Assembly (NCBI GenBank): GCA_008360955.1
Contig: LUCM01006813.1
Span: 12,397 to 76,396 of the forward strand
Source of the DNA: Fasciolopsis buskii
Taxonomy: Eukaryota > Platyhelminthes > Trematoda > Plagiorchiida > Fasciolidae
Reading direction: 5' to 3'
Length of the DNA stretch: 64,000 nt
Position numbers and translations under genes: made by a program. Shown piece by piece: positions 49,640-62,157 of this stretch. Each line of letters starts with the position of its first letter. Within the stretch, counting starts at the first letter, position 1. The notes below the pieces were generated by a model. It saw only the letters and a list, made by a program, of their open reading frames with translations. It had not been told where the DNA came from and did not search any database.

Positions 49640-51775
49640 AAACCACTTTGTTGTGAAATCCGGACTACCGAAGCTGACAGGCTGGGGTGACTAAAAATAC
49701 AGAAATCGACCAAAGCGGCTGTTTGATTGTCACGTATCTTTACGCTCCCGCGGACTGCATGTTTCCCAAGGTTAAAGCCTCGTTCTGCCAGGAATTGTAC
49801 AGATTACTTACCAGCGTGCTTTCAACAGACGTTATGGTCGCTACTGGTGATTTCAACTCCCAGGTTGGCTGTTTTGAGAAGACAGAAAGGCAAATCCAAG
49901 AGCAGTTTGCTTTTTCCGCCGACTGAACTGCTCACGAAATTGCCTGATTCAGGTTTGGTGAGACCATAGACTATACCTAAAGAAAAAACTTTTTACACAA
50001 AAAAGCGACTTCCATTAGTTTGGTACCTCCTTCACCTTCACAAACTGTACTCAGATTGACGGTACCCCCATTAGTCACCGATGGCTTGGATTATTTGAAA
50101 ATTATAGATCATTCTGGTCCACATCCGTGGACTCAGATCAAGCCTTGGTTCTACTCGCTTTTATTTCCTTCAGTCTATGATCGCACCATTGGAAGAAGCG
50201 TCTGTCATGCACAACTCTTCCAAGAAAATAACTGGTAACATGAGTACCAGTTGTTGGCTTCCACGAGGTTGTCACAACAGTCAGGTGTTCGGGACCGCAA
50301 CGAATATTCAGAGTGAACTGAAGATACTGCGTGCTAAACAGCATGCTCCCTCTCGACTCTGATCATGTGAGCCTCGGAAACCTGGACATATTCAATCCCA
50401 GTTGCACTGCTGAATGACTGCAGATATTTCCCTTCGAAATTCACAATGATATTCTTCAGGTCCCGAGTTGTTAAATGATTGGATGCCTACGAAACAATCT
50501 TTGGAGGGGGGTGGCCAAAGAAATGCACTGACGTAGCAAAGGTTACAACTTTCGGCAATAGTCGCAACCTCCACCCATTGACTGGGAGTGATGGTTTACA
50601 AAAACTCAGTAGAAATGGCGTGATCAAGCACTCGGACGGCCCACTTATTCACATTCAGAAACTTTGTTCAGTGTTGGGCAGTACAATTTATGGGACAGTT
50701 TGGTTGGCCCGTATCGATAGCTGACGTTTCGCCTATGTATAAAATAAAAGCAATGCACCTAGATATCCGTACTCCAATAGAAATAAAGGTGGTCAAAGAG
50801 ATCACTTTGCTTAACAAGCATAAAACTGCGGGAACAGATGATTGAATCTGTCCTTTTCCGGAAAATGAGGAGAATTAGTGACACCGGAGTTGGCAAAAAT
50901 CCTGTTGACGATCAGGAAAACAAGAAGAAAACGTCTAAGAATTGGTATGAATCACTGACTATACGGATTTGCATAAAAGGCTATAGAACCAGATATGAAG
51001 ACTACATGGGAATCAGTTTGGTAAATATTGCATACAAACAGACTGAGGGCATCATCCGCCGTCGATTATTTAGAGGTCTATAAAGGTGTATGCAACGGAA
51101 TCCAGCGGCTCCCGACTCTACCGGTCCGGGATAGTCTAGGCTTTCTTCGTACGACAGATGTTCGAACAGGCATAAATTTCTAAAGCCTATAATCTTTATC
51201 TTACTCAGTATGAAAACGCCGTGATGGTCGTGCACCCCTGTGGACCTGCCTCGTACTGAAGCGTATGTCACAGAAATTTGTTTCTCATTTGCTGTACGCA
51301 AAAAACCGAAGCAGAATTCTTGCTTCTAGGGTTCTTTCGCTCAACTTCACCAAAAGCCAAGGTTGCCGTCTCTTAAATTTCGTAAAGGAGGTGATTACTG
51401 AAGTAGGCCTATCCTCCTATGAAATTTGTAGCAATGAAATTTGTTCAAACAGTAAACAGTTTATATTAGATCACGCGGACGATCGTTTGCTTTAAAATGG
51501 TAATTCAGATACGTTTGAAGTATTTCTCGATCCCTGGGCAACAAGTGTGTTTGAGATGTCTTCTGAGCTTCCAAAATATGGAATGCTGTTGCAGGACTGA
51601 GTGGGCCTACACCCCAACCTTGTTACTGGAGCTGGTCAAAGTAGACAAGTTCTTACTGGAGCAGCGGCACCTCACCCAGTGTTTGTACATCGGACGAAGC
51701 TTCTCCGCGTACGCAGAAAGTTGGATAAGCATTTACCAACAGCCTCGAGGCTGTTGTATAAAAACGTAGTTTGCG
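49640..51775 (+). mobile_element. LINE with endonuclease and reverse transcriptase, many frame breaks (copy D)
   Basis: The domains appear in order on the + strand. Endonuclease (49687-49926): 'LYAPAD' and 'VMVATGDFNSQVG', the GDFN box of the APE-type nuclease. Endonuclease end (50020-50170): 'HPWTQI'. Linker (50479-50724): 'TTFGNSRNLHPL' and 'VIKHSDGPLIH'. RT: 'MGISLVNIAYKQTEGIIRRR' (51003-51062), 'LNFVKEVITEVGLSSYE' (~51375-51425), the catalytic box as HADD instead of YADD (51472-51483), then 'PKYGMLLQD' and 'VGLHPNLV' (~51570-51625). The same C-terminal blocks occur in copy C. The C-terminus and 3' UTR are missing, replaced by a SINE from ~51780. Frame changes and stops between all blocks show an old, dead copy. 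Confidence 0.88.
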
Positions 51776-51789
51776 GAGTGTAAAGTAGG

Positions 51790-51960
51790 TAAGCATATTC
51801 ACTTACAAGCACGAGGCAGTGAAACAGTACAACACGATGTTGGCGGAGGTCGGGCGGGTAAAGTTCCTGTGTCTGGAAGTAAAGACCGTGGGTTCGAATC
51901 CAACCGTTACCGGTCAACTTACTGACCTCTGAGCCTTCCATAGGCGGCAAGCCCCGTCCT
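51790..51960 (+). mobile_element. tRNA-derived SINE (copy 2)
   Basis: 51849-51915 reads 'gcgggtaaagttcctg', 'tgtctggaagtaaagaccgt', and then the perfect B box GGTTCGAATCC (51891-51901), 'aaccgttaccggtc'. It aligns with 34751-34813 on the + strand and more weakly with 14242-14312 on the - strand. An A-box candidate 'TTGGCGGAGGTCGG' lies upstream. It abuts the 3'-truncated LINE copy D. The body may extend to the short AT run at 52082. Confidence 0.6.
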
Positions 51961-52081
51961 GAAAACGATGCACATTGTTCGACTATAATTACAGTCCCTT
52001 GAATCTCATTAGGGGGGTTGCTCTCAAGATTAGCTGTATTGTTATCTTGCTCAATGGAAATGAGGTTATGCGTTTTACCTC

Positions 52082-52096
52082 GTATATATATATATA
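52082..52096 (+). repeat. Short TA microsatellite
   Basis: Alternating TA for ~15 bases; it may mark the tail of the SINE that starts at ~51790. Confidence 0.7.
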
Positions 52097-52099
52097 ATA

Positions 52100-55000
52100 T
52101 TTCTGATGACTGTGAGTGCTATACAAAAATATCATGCCTGAAGTAGGCTCCGGAGGACATGCACTCATCCTCTGGGGAGGACCTCACTCGATAGGAAAGA
52201 TTCTGCTAGAGTTAGGGGGGCATGTGCCGTGTCACCTTTCGATGAAGTCGGGCACTCCTGACTGTCACTGAGGACGGCATATGAACAAAACTAGCTCGAT
52301 AATTCCGATCAGCCTGGACAGGATCTGGTGGAACAGTGGTTATCAATTAACTTCGAGGAATCCAGGAACTGACGTCAAGAACTAAGATGCTGTTGCCCGA
52401 CTGACTGCGCACTCCGATTACCTGGAATTTCGCATGATTTTCGAACACAGTCGTAACTTAAACGATACTTGAAACAGTCACATGGGGTCAATTTTTACAC
52501 CCGCACTTGGTGTACAGTCGCGACAACGACAACAAGAGACTTTCCGTAGACAACGCATTGCTTAACACTGAGGAAATTCGTAGAATGTGCTGTCGTCTTG
52601 GAAGATAATGGTTATCTGGGTGTTTCGCTATGCTTGTCGACAACTCACTCGACAATGGATTTATGTGCTGAGTAGCAAAATACCTGAGGCTTTCAAAGCG
52701 TTCGTGCACGCCATACGGCAGGATGAATAAAATGGCAGGTAGAAAGCTCCTGACGACAAAAGTTCACAGGAATCGGGCAGCCAATCCTGGTCGGCTTTTT
52801 GTTGCTTGGACTATCATCCTATAGGTATTCAACTGGTGTATCTCTTACGTGATTGAATAGGCGGACGTTTTGGGTCATCAGGGTGGATAGACAAGATCTG
52901 GAAACTCATATGTGGCATGCAGATTTGAATGCATTGAGGATATGAATGCTACCTATGCCAAGAAGATTTAGGATGAAGAGAACAATGACATTTGAACACA
53001 TTTTAAAAGTGTATTTTTTCCTGGCATAAGCATCAACAGAAGGAATATGTGACATCCCGTAGTACCGAGATCAGAAAAAGAGCTCCATTTGTTGTAGGAT
53101 AGGAGTGGATGAGCTCGGGGAAATTTTGTTGCCGGTAGGTGAAACCAATAGGGTAGCCGCTGGCAAAGAGGTTTCACCACCACAAGTTTGTCCCGCTGTG
53201 TATTTGCTCTAGTCATTTCACGTGTTTGGAACTTGAAATTGGTTGTTCGGAATCATGACGTAGTCTGAAAATTGTCCTGAATGGGTACGGCCTATGCACC
53301 ATCACTGACCATTCACGCTTCGTCTGACAATCTCGGTTGGCGCGTCGAAACGACTCATCCTCATTTTCATTCATATATGATGGCCACCGGATATTTAATG
53401 TTTGTACTGTTCCTACTTATTTGGTCCGATTTGGCAACAGTTGACAGGTCTTCAGTTCGGGCACAGTGTAATTGGTTTACGTCGGTTGTAAACAGTCGGG
53501 ATCACTTCAACTGGTAGACTGTTTGTGAATCTGTGAAAAATAGGACCTTTTTTCAACGAGGGGTTTATTTATAACTAACTGGTAGCTGTCTTCTGAATGC
53601 CTATTTGAGTTGAAAAGCGGAATTCATTCGAAAGCAGATTTCTAACGTTTTCCTAATTTTTGCCATTTTCTGTTCTATTTCGCTGGTGTCAACATGACTT
53701 ACGTAGGATACGACCAAGGATGATTTGGGCGGAGTAGTTTTTCATCACCGAACTGCTGAACTGAATAAACTAGTAATGGGGAAAAAATTACATCTATGTG
53801 AAAAACTGGATTCCGCCAGGGCACCTCTCGTGACTGCATGAATTCGGTTATGGCAGATGGTCGAAAGATGGCACGTGTGAGTGCGACGTATTGATTTTTC
53901 ATAGGATCGATGCGTTTCGACAATCACTCGTAGGCAGCCTATTTAGTTGACCGAGATACCGGAAAAACAACTGGATTGGGTACTTCGAAGCTCCGGTAGT
54001 CAATCGTTTTGGACTTATCGTTACAGGACAACTGGCAAGAACAGCAGAAACCCATTGGGTTGTTGAACTCGCTTACCTGCAAAATATAGATTCTATCCTT
54101 ATTCTGAGATAATTAGATGATTAAGCAATTTTCCACAGCGACGATTAATCTGCCTTCCTCTTTCAAGCCGCTCATCGTGAAGAACATTCATTGTCACAGT
54201 ATGCTTAGCCGGAATTGACAATTTCGCACAAATCATGCGTAGAAAAATGAACAGCAGATATTTGCAGACACTATCAGTCACCTTAGCTTTTTACGGTACC
54301 CGATATTGGACAAAATTGGCACACATTTGACCCTTGATTTGAATTTGTCTACCAGGTTGATAACGTATACATCAGTTGCGTTTGCACACTAAATTCCACC
54401 AAGACACGAGGAGGCTATAAACATTTCTAACGAGATACAAACTGTTTAGAATCTGTTTGTCCAGCTTCGGTGAGAGATACAAACAGCTTCCAATTTCGCT
54501 TCACAGTTTTACTTAATCAAATAAGAAACCCATGGCTTGTGAAAACGTGGTTCTAGGAATTTCGAAAGAACTGGTGACATTAACGAACATTTTAAATTCG
54601 CTGATCTGAGTTACTTTCCAATACCGCCTGCGCTCTGCTAGCTAGTTTGACACAGTGAAGTGCCAATATCTTTGTTTAACCTATTTTAGCGTCGATAATT
54701 CGACCTTTTCCTTTTGAGGAATTTCAGCATTGTAAACAGTTATACGGGAATCGATCAATAGCAACAAGACATATTTATGGACTGACAATACGTAATGGAA
54801 TACCTCCGACCGAAACAACACAGCGAGACGTCCACAACGGCTAGAAGGAAATTCGTCCAAGTGTATTTACAAATTAAATGTTGATATGCACATTCCGAGG
54901 AATCCTGACCGGTGGGACATCTACAAGTCAGTGACATTTACACTCCGCAGCGAGTCTAGTTGGCTGTTTATGTAATGCAGAAGACTACAGCAGAACTGTA

Positions 55001-57060
55001 CAGGACCGTATCGTGTGGTTTGGATGTAGACTCCCGAAGTCATCTGCATCATGAAATGCCTTCGGCAAACCCGCATGTTTCTGTTTTATCACAAACACTT
55101 GCATTGATTAGAATTGTGAAATTTGACATGTTTACATTTTCCCCTATTACCACTAGATGCACCAACATAAAGAAAATGGGTAAAGAGCGAGAACGATAAG
55201 AAATGTGAATCCTTTTTAATACAACATAAATGGCCACAGAGATAGATTTTGTTTACTTTTCCTTCACGCCCCGGTCTTGGTTACATCAGTGTGTGAAAAC
55301 TGAATCTGAGTCTGATGGGATTTGAAACTTGGTCAGACAACTGAGCTGGGATGAGTTGCGTTTATCGGTAATGGTGGTGATTGCGGTGGATCCAGTTTTT
55401 ACCGCAGATGACACAGATTTGAACCAAGCTCTTATCTCAGCGGGCAATTGCATGAAATAAACCGAAATATTTGGATATTTCCATTCAAACTAGGGCAAGT
55501 AAACATCAAATAAACATCGATCCTTTCGCACCTTCACTAATATCTTAAATTTAAAACCCTGGATCCATTTCACATCTTGCGTTGGCAACCCAATTACACC
55601 GAATTCACCGCCACCACCAACAGTGGTTCTGATAAACGCGAATCAGCCCAGCGCGTTTGCCGAGGAAAGTTAAAAGTCAGTCAACCTTATGAGATTAGAC
55701 CAAACTTTAAATCCCTCCGGTCTCTCAAATCCCGTTTTCGCACGCTGTTTCGACCACGGTCTCCGTTACCGATTCTTCAGGCTCCGGGCCCATAGAGCAG
55801 CTGTTTAAGCATAATTATAATATGGGTTTCGGTTTTCATTCTTCCTTGCTTGTCATCCATTTCCATCATCTTGGCGCACACTGTACGTGAAGATCGAATG
55901 CGGATTTCGAATTGACTTGACGAAATCGATTTCACCTCAAATAATAGGCCTCGGGGGTGGGGTGAGGGGTTGGTTGGTGCGTAGTACCTTCAGCGCAGCC
56001 CAAACTGACTGACAAAGCAACAACTGGGGATAGCAAACGGTTAGGTTAATTGCTGAGGCCTGAAAAGCATTGGCGAGACAAACGGATCACTGATTGCATT
56101 CTCTGGAATTACAAGATCCACATTACAATAGGATGGCCTGGTTGTTTGGTGATGGCATTCCGGTGGAGAATCATTGATCTACGAAGTCATTCAGGAATTA
56201 CAAGGAGGAGAATTGTTAGGCAGGTTGATGGTGCTCCGAGGATATCGGGAGTCAACCCACATATCCGGAGCATTCAACTACATAGCGAGTGTCAAAGCTC
56301 CAAGCGTCAACGAAGTTGGGAATCAGTCTTTATTGTCTCCAGAGGCCATGCTGTTTAAACTGATTTCACGCGCCAGATCAAATTGTTTCAACAGTCTGTC
56401 AACTTGGAGGGAATGTTAGAATAAATGAAGCGACAATTAGCATTAATCCGAAATCCCAACCCGTATATAAACCCGATGTAGTGGTGTTGCAAGATTCAAA
56501 CAAGCAAAATTTCAGTTCGCTATGCCTATGCATTTACGGACATTCACATAAAAATAAGGTTCATTGGAAGCATTTTGTACACCTAATGCAACGTTAATCT
56601 TACGATTGCACTGGTGTCTGGAACACTGATATTACTTTGTTTTAGGATGTCCCATATCCAGGACAATCGGTTTTGGGCAAATCTGACACACCCAAATGAA
56701 CAATCTGGACAAAACAATGAAAAAGAAGAATTTAAGTGAGTGAAAATCGATCATCGTCTGGAATCAACCAATAATAGATGGCCATTCACATAGTTTGTTG
56801 GAATAAACTGCTTTTAAATTAGGTTTAGTTGTAGTGCCCACCTAATTCGGTATAATTTTATGTTATCTTCTTCTCAGACATCACCACAGTAGACCCGGAA
56901 CACTAACCTGTCATTTCGGTTTGCGGATTTTGTATTTTTTCCTGCTCCTTATTTCATTCTGCCATCCTATCGATAGGAAGGCATGTCTTCCTCTATCGGT
57001 GTACTAAATTGTTTTTGGTTCTGCGCCGATCTATTCTTGACCTAGTGTTTTCATTTTTAA
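52100..57060. other. No supportable gene
   Basis: Frames of 60-102 codons on both strands, none with recognised motifs. Two overlapping + strand frames at 56050-56419 and a 72-codon basic frame at 55577 (K/R-rich, ending 'LPILQAPGP') look slightly coding-like but lack support. Confidence 0.45.
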
Positions 57061-57072
57061 AACCTGAAGGAA

Positions 57073-57342
57073 ATGACCGGTGGTGATCAAGTGGATCGAG
57101 CAAGCGACGCCACTATGACGTCCGAGGTTCGTATCCTAGATTCACTGATAGCTTTGACGTTAAATGGCAGTCTACGTTCGCCCGACCTGTTACCCAGTAG
57201 AACATTACGTGGCGCCAATTTTCAGAATAATAACTGCCAACCGTCCTCTCCCCCTCCTGTAATAAGTCCTGAAGCCTATTGGGCACACCTCGTCCACGAC
57301 ATTTGCATTAAGCGTATCATAAAAAATGCATTACTACAGTGA
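57073..57342 (+). CDS. Hypothetical protein, 89 residues
   Basis: The ATG at 57073 has a favourable context (A at -3) and follows an in-frame TAA 15 bases earlier. The frame runs 89 codons to TGA at 57340. The product starts 'MTGGDQVDRASDATMTSEVR', has a Pro-rich middle ('PSSPPPVISPEAYWAHLVHD') and a basic hydrophobic end ('ICIKRIIKNALLQ'). I recognise no family, signal peptide or membrane segment. It lies 650 bases before the dynein light chain exon on the same strand, and balanced composition makes it a better candidate than its neighbours. It could also be an internal or terminal exon. Confidence 0.3.
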   Translation: MTGGDQVDRASDATMTSEVRILDSLIALTLNGSLRSPDLLPSRTLRGANFQNNNCQPSSPPPVISPEAYWAHLVHDICIKRIIKNALLQ

Positions 57343-57971
57343 CCCATAAAAAGTGCAGCCAAGCATTAAATTGGTCTTTCCGATAAGATGATATCTTATA
57401 ATATGAATATGTGGATAAGTACGTTTTCAATCAGCGTGGACTATTTGTCATCTTCATTCCAGTCAACTAATAGTATTTTCCCTTTCCCAAATTGTAGGAT
57501 TCAGCTTTTTATTCCAACCCAGCAAAACTATGACGTTGGTTCACGATATTCTATGGTATAAAAGACATTATAAGTTTTATTTTGTGTATGAGTAAAATGT
57601 CGCATCTATAAGTTCATGTAGGTAACACCGATATGATACAAACGTAGAACTTCCATCAACCTAGTCTGGTAATTATTATCGCTATGGCAGTCACGTCCCA
57701 CCTAGTATTTTCGAGTTCGATAAATCTGCCAGTAATACTGACAAATGATAATCCCTGTTCGTAAAATGACGGAAGGTGTCCTTGTTTTTCCCTTCAAATC
57801 ATTAAACATTTCCGATAAGTGGAAAAGACCAAAAAAATCTAGGCCCCTGTAAAACCTTCACAGTTAACTTTAGGTAGACCTATGTTGAACAACCACGTGA
57901 CAAAAGCGTACGGTGAATCTCGCCATTTCAAAACAAGCCACATTGATTAGCTTCACCTGAGAGCACCACCA

Positions 57972-57995
57972 ATGAGCCGAGGCCCAAGAAGTTGA
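57972..57995 (+). promoter_or_regulatory. Upstream ORF of the dynein light chain exon
   Basis: A 7-codon ORF (MSRGPRS, stop TGA) ends five bases before the main ATG at 58001 and is in a different frame. If the transcript contains it, it could reduce initiation at the main start or require reinitiation. Whether it is transcribed is unknown, since an intron or trans-splice site could lie between. Confidence 0.4.
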
Positions 57996-58000
57996 ACCCA

Positions 58001-58277
58001 ATGGCTTCCTCGAATGTGACGAATGAGGACAATGTGGAGTTAGTCCAACAGATCGAACGCATACAGAATCATAAGAATGTCCAAGGCCTAATTCTGGTCA
58101 ATGCTGAAGGCAATCCGGTTCGCTCTAACTTGGACAATTCCACATCACTCCAGTACACGAGGCATATGGAGGAGTTGAAATCAATTACAGAACACGTGGT
58201 TCGGGATTTAGACCCTCGAGATGAACTAGTTGTACTCCGGATACGGAATAAATTTAACGAAATTATGGTCTTACCAG
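58001..58277 (+). CDS. Dynein light chain, roadblock/LC7 type, first coding exon
   Basis: Roadblock/LC7 light chains dimerise and bind the intermediate chains of cytoplasmic (and axonemal) dynein, helping to attach cargo to this minus-end microtubule motor. The exon encodes 92 residues. It begins MASSNVTNED, followed by 'VQQIERIQNHKNVQGLILVN', 'AEGNPVRSNLDNSTSLQYT', a helix ('MEELKSITEHVV'), 'RDLDPRDELVVLRIRNKF' and 'NEIMVLP'. Each block matches the ~96-residue family. Only the last ~12 residues (D-K-x-Y-x-LIVIQ) are missing. The frame ends at CCAG|GTGCGT, a good donor in phase 1, where the family's next residue (Asp, GAY) would need a first-base G, as seen. The ATG at 58001 is used because the open frame before it has no ATG. 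Unspliced reading would add only 'GAYACA'. Confidence 0.92.
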
Positions 58278-58283
58278 GTGCGT
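58278..58283 (+). other. Splice donor of the dynein light chain exon
   Basis: CAG|GTGCGT interrupts the protein exactly where homology to the family stops (after NEIMVLP). The matching acceptor and short last exon were not found with certainty. The best weak candidate is at ~59406 (ctacag|atcgac), giving 'DRLCSMIAAP', a poor match. Confidence 0.75.
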
Positions 58284-58806
58284 ATGCTTGTGCTTAGCTT
58301 GGTCTTGATCGGCCTATCACAAAGCGATTTACAAGATACCTTTAGACGGTATTTTCGTGATCCCTCAGTGATCGTTTTTCTCAGTTCAGAATCACACAGA
58401 AGCCTCGGTATTTCATTGCATCGTGTAGCTTATAATTTACAAAATGATCAGGGAACTGTTGGGAGGCTGCAGTTATATAAATTGTTAGATTGAGGAATTA
58501 TTTATTGTTGCTTGTGCCTACATGATCGCAAACAAAAAGATTTATTTTAACGGGAAAACAAGAGGCAACCTCGGTCGCTAGCTTTTCTGTATTGATATTT
58601 ACTAATTTTTCTCAAATGACGACAAGTTTTTGCTATGTTCACAACGAAACTTTCTAGCTTTTGATGTCAAACTTCAGTGTCTAACAACGTAAAGTTTGCA
58701 AATAAATGCTCGATATTTCATTCACCACGGGCAACATTTCCAAAGAATAGTTTTGCAGGCATCTGTAGGACTAAAAGTAGAAATATTTTTCCAATGAAAA
58801 ATTAAA

Positions 58807-58892
58807 CTTCTCAGTAGTATGTTTTGCATATGGATGGTGAACAAAGTTTACCCGGAAGCATACGACCATATGCGAAACATACTACTGAGAAG
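58807..58892 (+). ncRNA. Strong 27-bp stem-loop, pre-miRNA-sized
   Basis: 58807-58833 (starting cttctcagtagtatg) and 58866-58892 (ending catactactgagaag) are inverted repeats over 27 bases. The one difference is a T opposite G, so an RNA from the + strand would pair fully with one G-U, while the - strand would have an A-C mismatch. The loop is 32 bases and the total 86. It lies ~530 bases after the dynein exon donor, presumably in its intron. An intronic microRNA or other hairpin RNA is possible, but a stem without bulges also fits a small inverted-repeat element. Confidence 0.5.
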
Positions 58893-58899
58893 AAAGGCC

Positions 58900-61800
58900 A
58901 ATAATTTTGGGCCTTGTGTCGCCTTTCTGAAGGTTAGCCTTGCCTGATCGACGAATTATCATGTGATTCTTCAATGAACTTATCATTCTTTCATGCTCCT
59001 AACGATTCATGTGAGATTCTAGTGCGAAAAGTAAGCGTCTATCATACAGTAAAACCAAACTTGTGGAATATTTTGTAGTCAAAAACGGCTTGGGAATTGT
59101 CGATTCCGTTTAGAGCATACAAGCTAGGCCAGTAGATCGAACTGACAGGCTTGAGAAATTAGATCCTATCTGCTATCCTGAACCGGATATCGATGCTAAT
59201 ATTCATGTTTTTGTTCTCATTAGCTAGGGCAATCAAATTCAAATGCGATACACACAACTTCTCACAATCAACACATTATTAAATCAGAGGCTAAAGCACG
59301 GCGGAAATTTAACTGAACTGTACTGAAATGAATCAAAATGCATTCAACTAAAAATCTCTTTTAGCTGTGCGGTTAGTGTTTATTTACGGTGCATCCACAG
59401 ACACTACAGATCGACTTTGTTCAATGATAGCTGCCCCACGTGGATTAATTCACCCAAAAATTTGTCACCAGCCTCCAATAGATTAACAATTGACTTATGT
59501 CAGAATAAATTCATAGCTAATTAGCGTGTATATGCTCATTGTTCACCAGTTTTGAGTAGGATGAATCTGTCTAGCAGATTTGCAAATCAGTTGTGAAATG
59601 ATTGTCGGTGGTCGCAGAATGCGACGAGAACAAAAAAAACGATACCTTTGCATGGAAAGCACAGGAAAAATCACCTCAGGTAGACGGAATTATTTACGCG
59701 GTCAATGATATTATTATATCATCTTGCAAGCTTCATTGGCAATGCATCCCGTAAGTTATTACAAGTGGAAACGACGATGCAGTTTTCAAGTTGTTCACGT
59801 ATAAGACCTTGTCTATCTCGGTTTGATTTATTCGACCGTGAAGCAGCGCATTTTTTCACGGTTCCCACAAAGTAACTGCCCAATCGGGAAGGTAATTCAT
59901 CCAGACTAGCAGATAGAAGGGTAGTCTTAATTACACTAGATTAGCTTTGCCAATTTAGACCCTCACGGTTGATTAATCTATCTGGAACATTGCAGACCCC
60001 ATCACTTTCCTTTCTTTTACATCTGGCAGGTCTCCTACTCACGGTCTTAAAAGACATTCTGTATGCCTTTTCGTTTCTCCAATTAGTGCTATACTTCTTC
60101 TGGAACCTATGTACTTAGTTTAAAATGCTCAACAACCGTAGAAACAGATATCCATTCCCGGAAAGTCTGCGGAAGGAACTGTGTCCCGTGGTTACACGGC
60201 TTTAATTGCATTAGATATGGACCATCTCATGATTCTTTTGTCGGCCTAATTACCCTTTTGACCTACTCCATTGCTGACGACGCCTTTCAGTCGAACGCAG
60301 TGCACCACGGGCTACAGATTTGGCAATGACTTTTCACTTTTGCCTTAACTGCCGGGATTCCGACCTCACAAACTATAAAACAGAATCAGAAAGTAATGTT
60401 AAAGAAGAGGTCACGTCAGGAAGATGAAAACGTAATTGGATTTTAAGTTTGTTATTTTCAGTGGTGCCAAAAACGCGATCTGAAAAAGGTGCTGTAAAAA
60501 TCAACCACAAACGCAAGTCTTTTCAACACTCTGTGGCCTCCGACCATAACTTCGTAGCCACACAATGGCTTAGCAGCTGTGGCAGGGAATGTAATAAACC
60601 TGGTTCCTCTCTGAAATCAAAGCTATTGACAAAAATCACACTAGGTCATAAAGTCACGTGATCGGGCCAAACAATTTCCATCAGATGTGCTTGTTCACGA
60701 CATGCACTCTCCTAATGTGTGGTTTTTCTTCCCCGGGCCGAATCTGATAAAAACAGACTGCGGCAATTAAACGGCCGGTAGATGTTACTATACAGTGGAG
60801 CAATCTGCGGATAGGGCTTGCTGTCATGTTCAACAGCATCTGTGGCCACAGCATGCTAAGGGGATTGTTGTCTGAGGAACATCGTTCAATACAAGCACAG
60901 ATTCCCAAAGATCGAAATAACCGATTTTAGTTCCGGTGTCAGACGACATCCAAACCTAGCGAGAAAGGATTTACGAAATCAAACGGAAACCCAACAATTA
61001 TTTTTTATCAAACTCAGATGATGGTCCAGAAAAGGCCCAGTAGCACACAAGTAACGCAAGCCAAAGTGACCTTCCTTTTAAATTTTCTCTTCATGGTATG
61101 CAGTCCTCCAATTTTGATTCCTTCGGTATTACCTCCCTTTACGAGTCACAGTGCCTGCATAACTGAACTTGCGAAATACGGCACCCTCAGGATTCATATG
61201 GTTGTTAACCTGGGGCATGTGAAAATAAATGGGGCGTGTGTCGAGACCTGAGAGTGTCACTTTACTAGGTCGTCTTGGGTAGGATGAATGGAATTCAAAG
61301 GTATGTTGTACAAACTTTTCACAGGCGGGCAGATGTGAATCACACCACATGATGATCTGTCATGTGAAAGGCGGTGCATGAGTAGCTTCAGGGTTTGTTT
61401 GGAAAACCGACAAAAACAAAAAGGAGCGGCGAAGAACAGGAAAAATACACATTGACAGGTAAAATGGAAGGTCACAATCAGCTACAACTCGAGGGGAGAT
61501 AAACATCCTAAAGTTTTGGCCACCGCAAAGGCAAATCTTTTGAGTAACTCTGCCCTGGTAGGTGGTTCAATAAGAATAAAAATTGTTTAGAAAAAGAAAA
61601 CGACCGGGAAAGCAAAGGAAAACATTTAGAACATTTTGGAGAGTTAAGTTTTAAACCATCTCCAACAGAAAAAATTCAAGACATTGCTAATAGTCAGTCT
61701 CAGAGGTGACTTCAGAGAGAGGTCAGTATCATCAGCACACCTAAACGAATGACAGAGGGAACTAACTAAAAAGCCACTAACATGTTTGCGGAAAGCATGT

Positions 61801-62045
61801 AAGGCGAAAGCACAGATTCCTGCACCACTAGTGGATGGTTAGTGAACGATTCTCCTATTTGTTTGCCCCATCATGTGCAAACTGTTCTGTTGGTACTGTA
61901 TTCAAATGATCAGATGAGAAGGGGTCCGGCGTAATCATGTTTCCAGTTTGTGAATTAGGGGATTGGAAGGATGGAAAATGATTTGTTGTGTTACACGCAT
62001 AACCCGAATACATAAGAACGTGCTGTGTTAATTGTTTTGTTGTCT
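58900..62045. other. No supportable gene; possible intron
   Basis: May be largely the intron of the dynein light chain gene. A 70-codon frame after 'gttattttcag' at 60460 ('VPKTRSEKGAVKINHKRKSF') has a good acceptor, but its product does not match the roadblock C-terminus. Other ORFs are short and unrecognised. Confidence 0.4.
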
Positions 62046-62157
62046 AGGGTTTGCATTGGACGGAGGGTGGGCCAGGGGAGTTGAAGCTCAACCACAAATC
62101 GTTTTTGGAAGCACAGTGGAGGATTGTGAAAACGGATCGCGACAGCTTCCGCAGTGC

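Noticed and set aside
59408..59480. Possible last exon of the dynein light chain (ctacag|atcgac...)
   Set aside because: Gives DRLCSMIAAP, which keeps only D and I of the family's DKxYxLIVIQ and has a weak pyrimidine tract.
60449..60661. Possible exon after the acceptor gttattttcag
   Set aside because: The product (VPKTRSEKG...) does not match the missing roadblock C-terminus or any other family I know.
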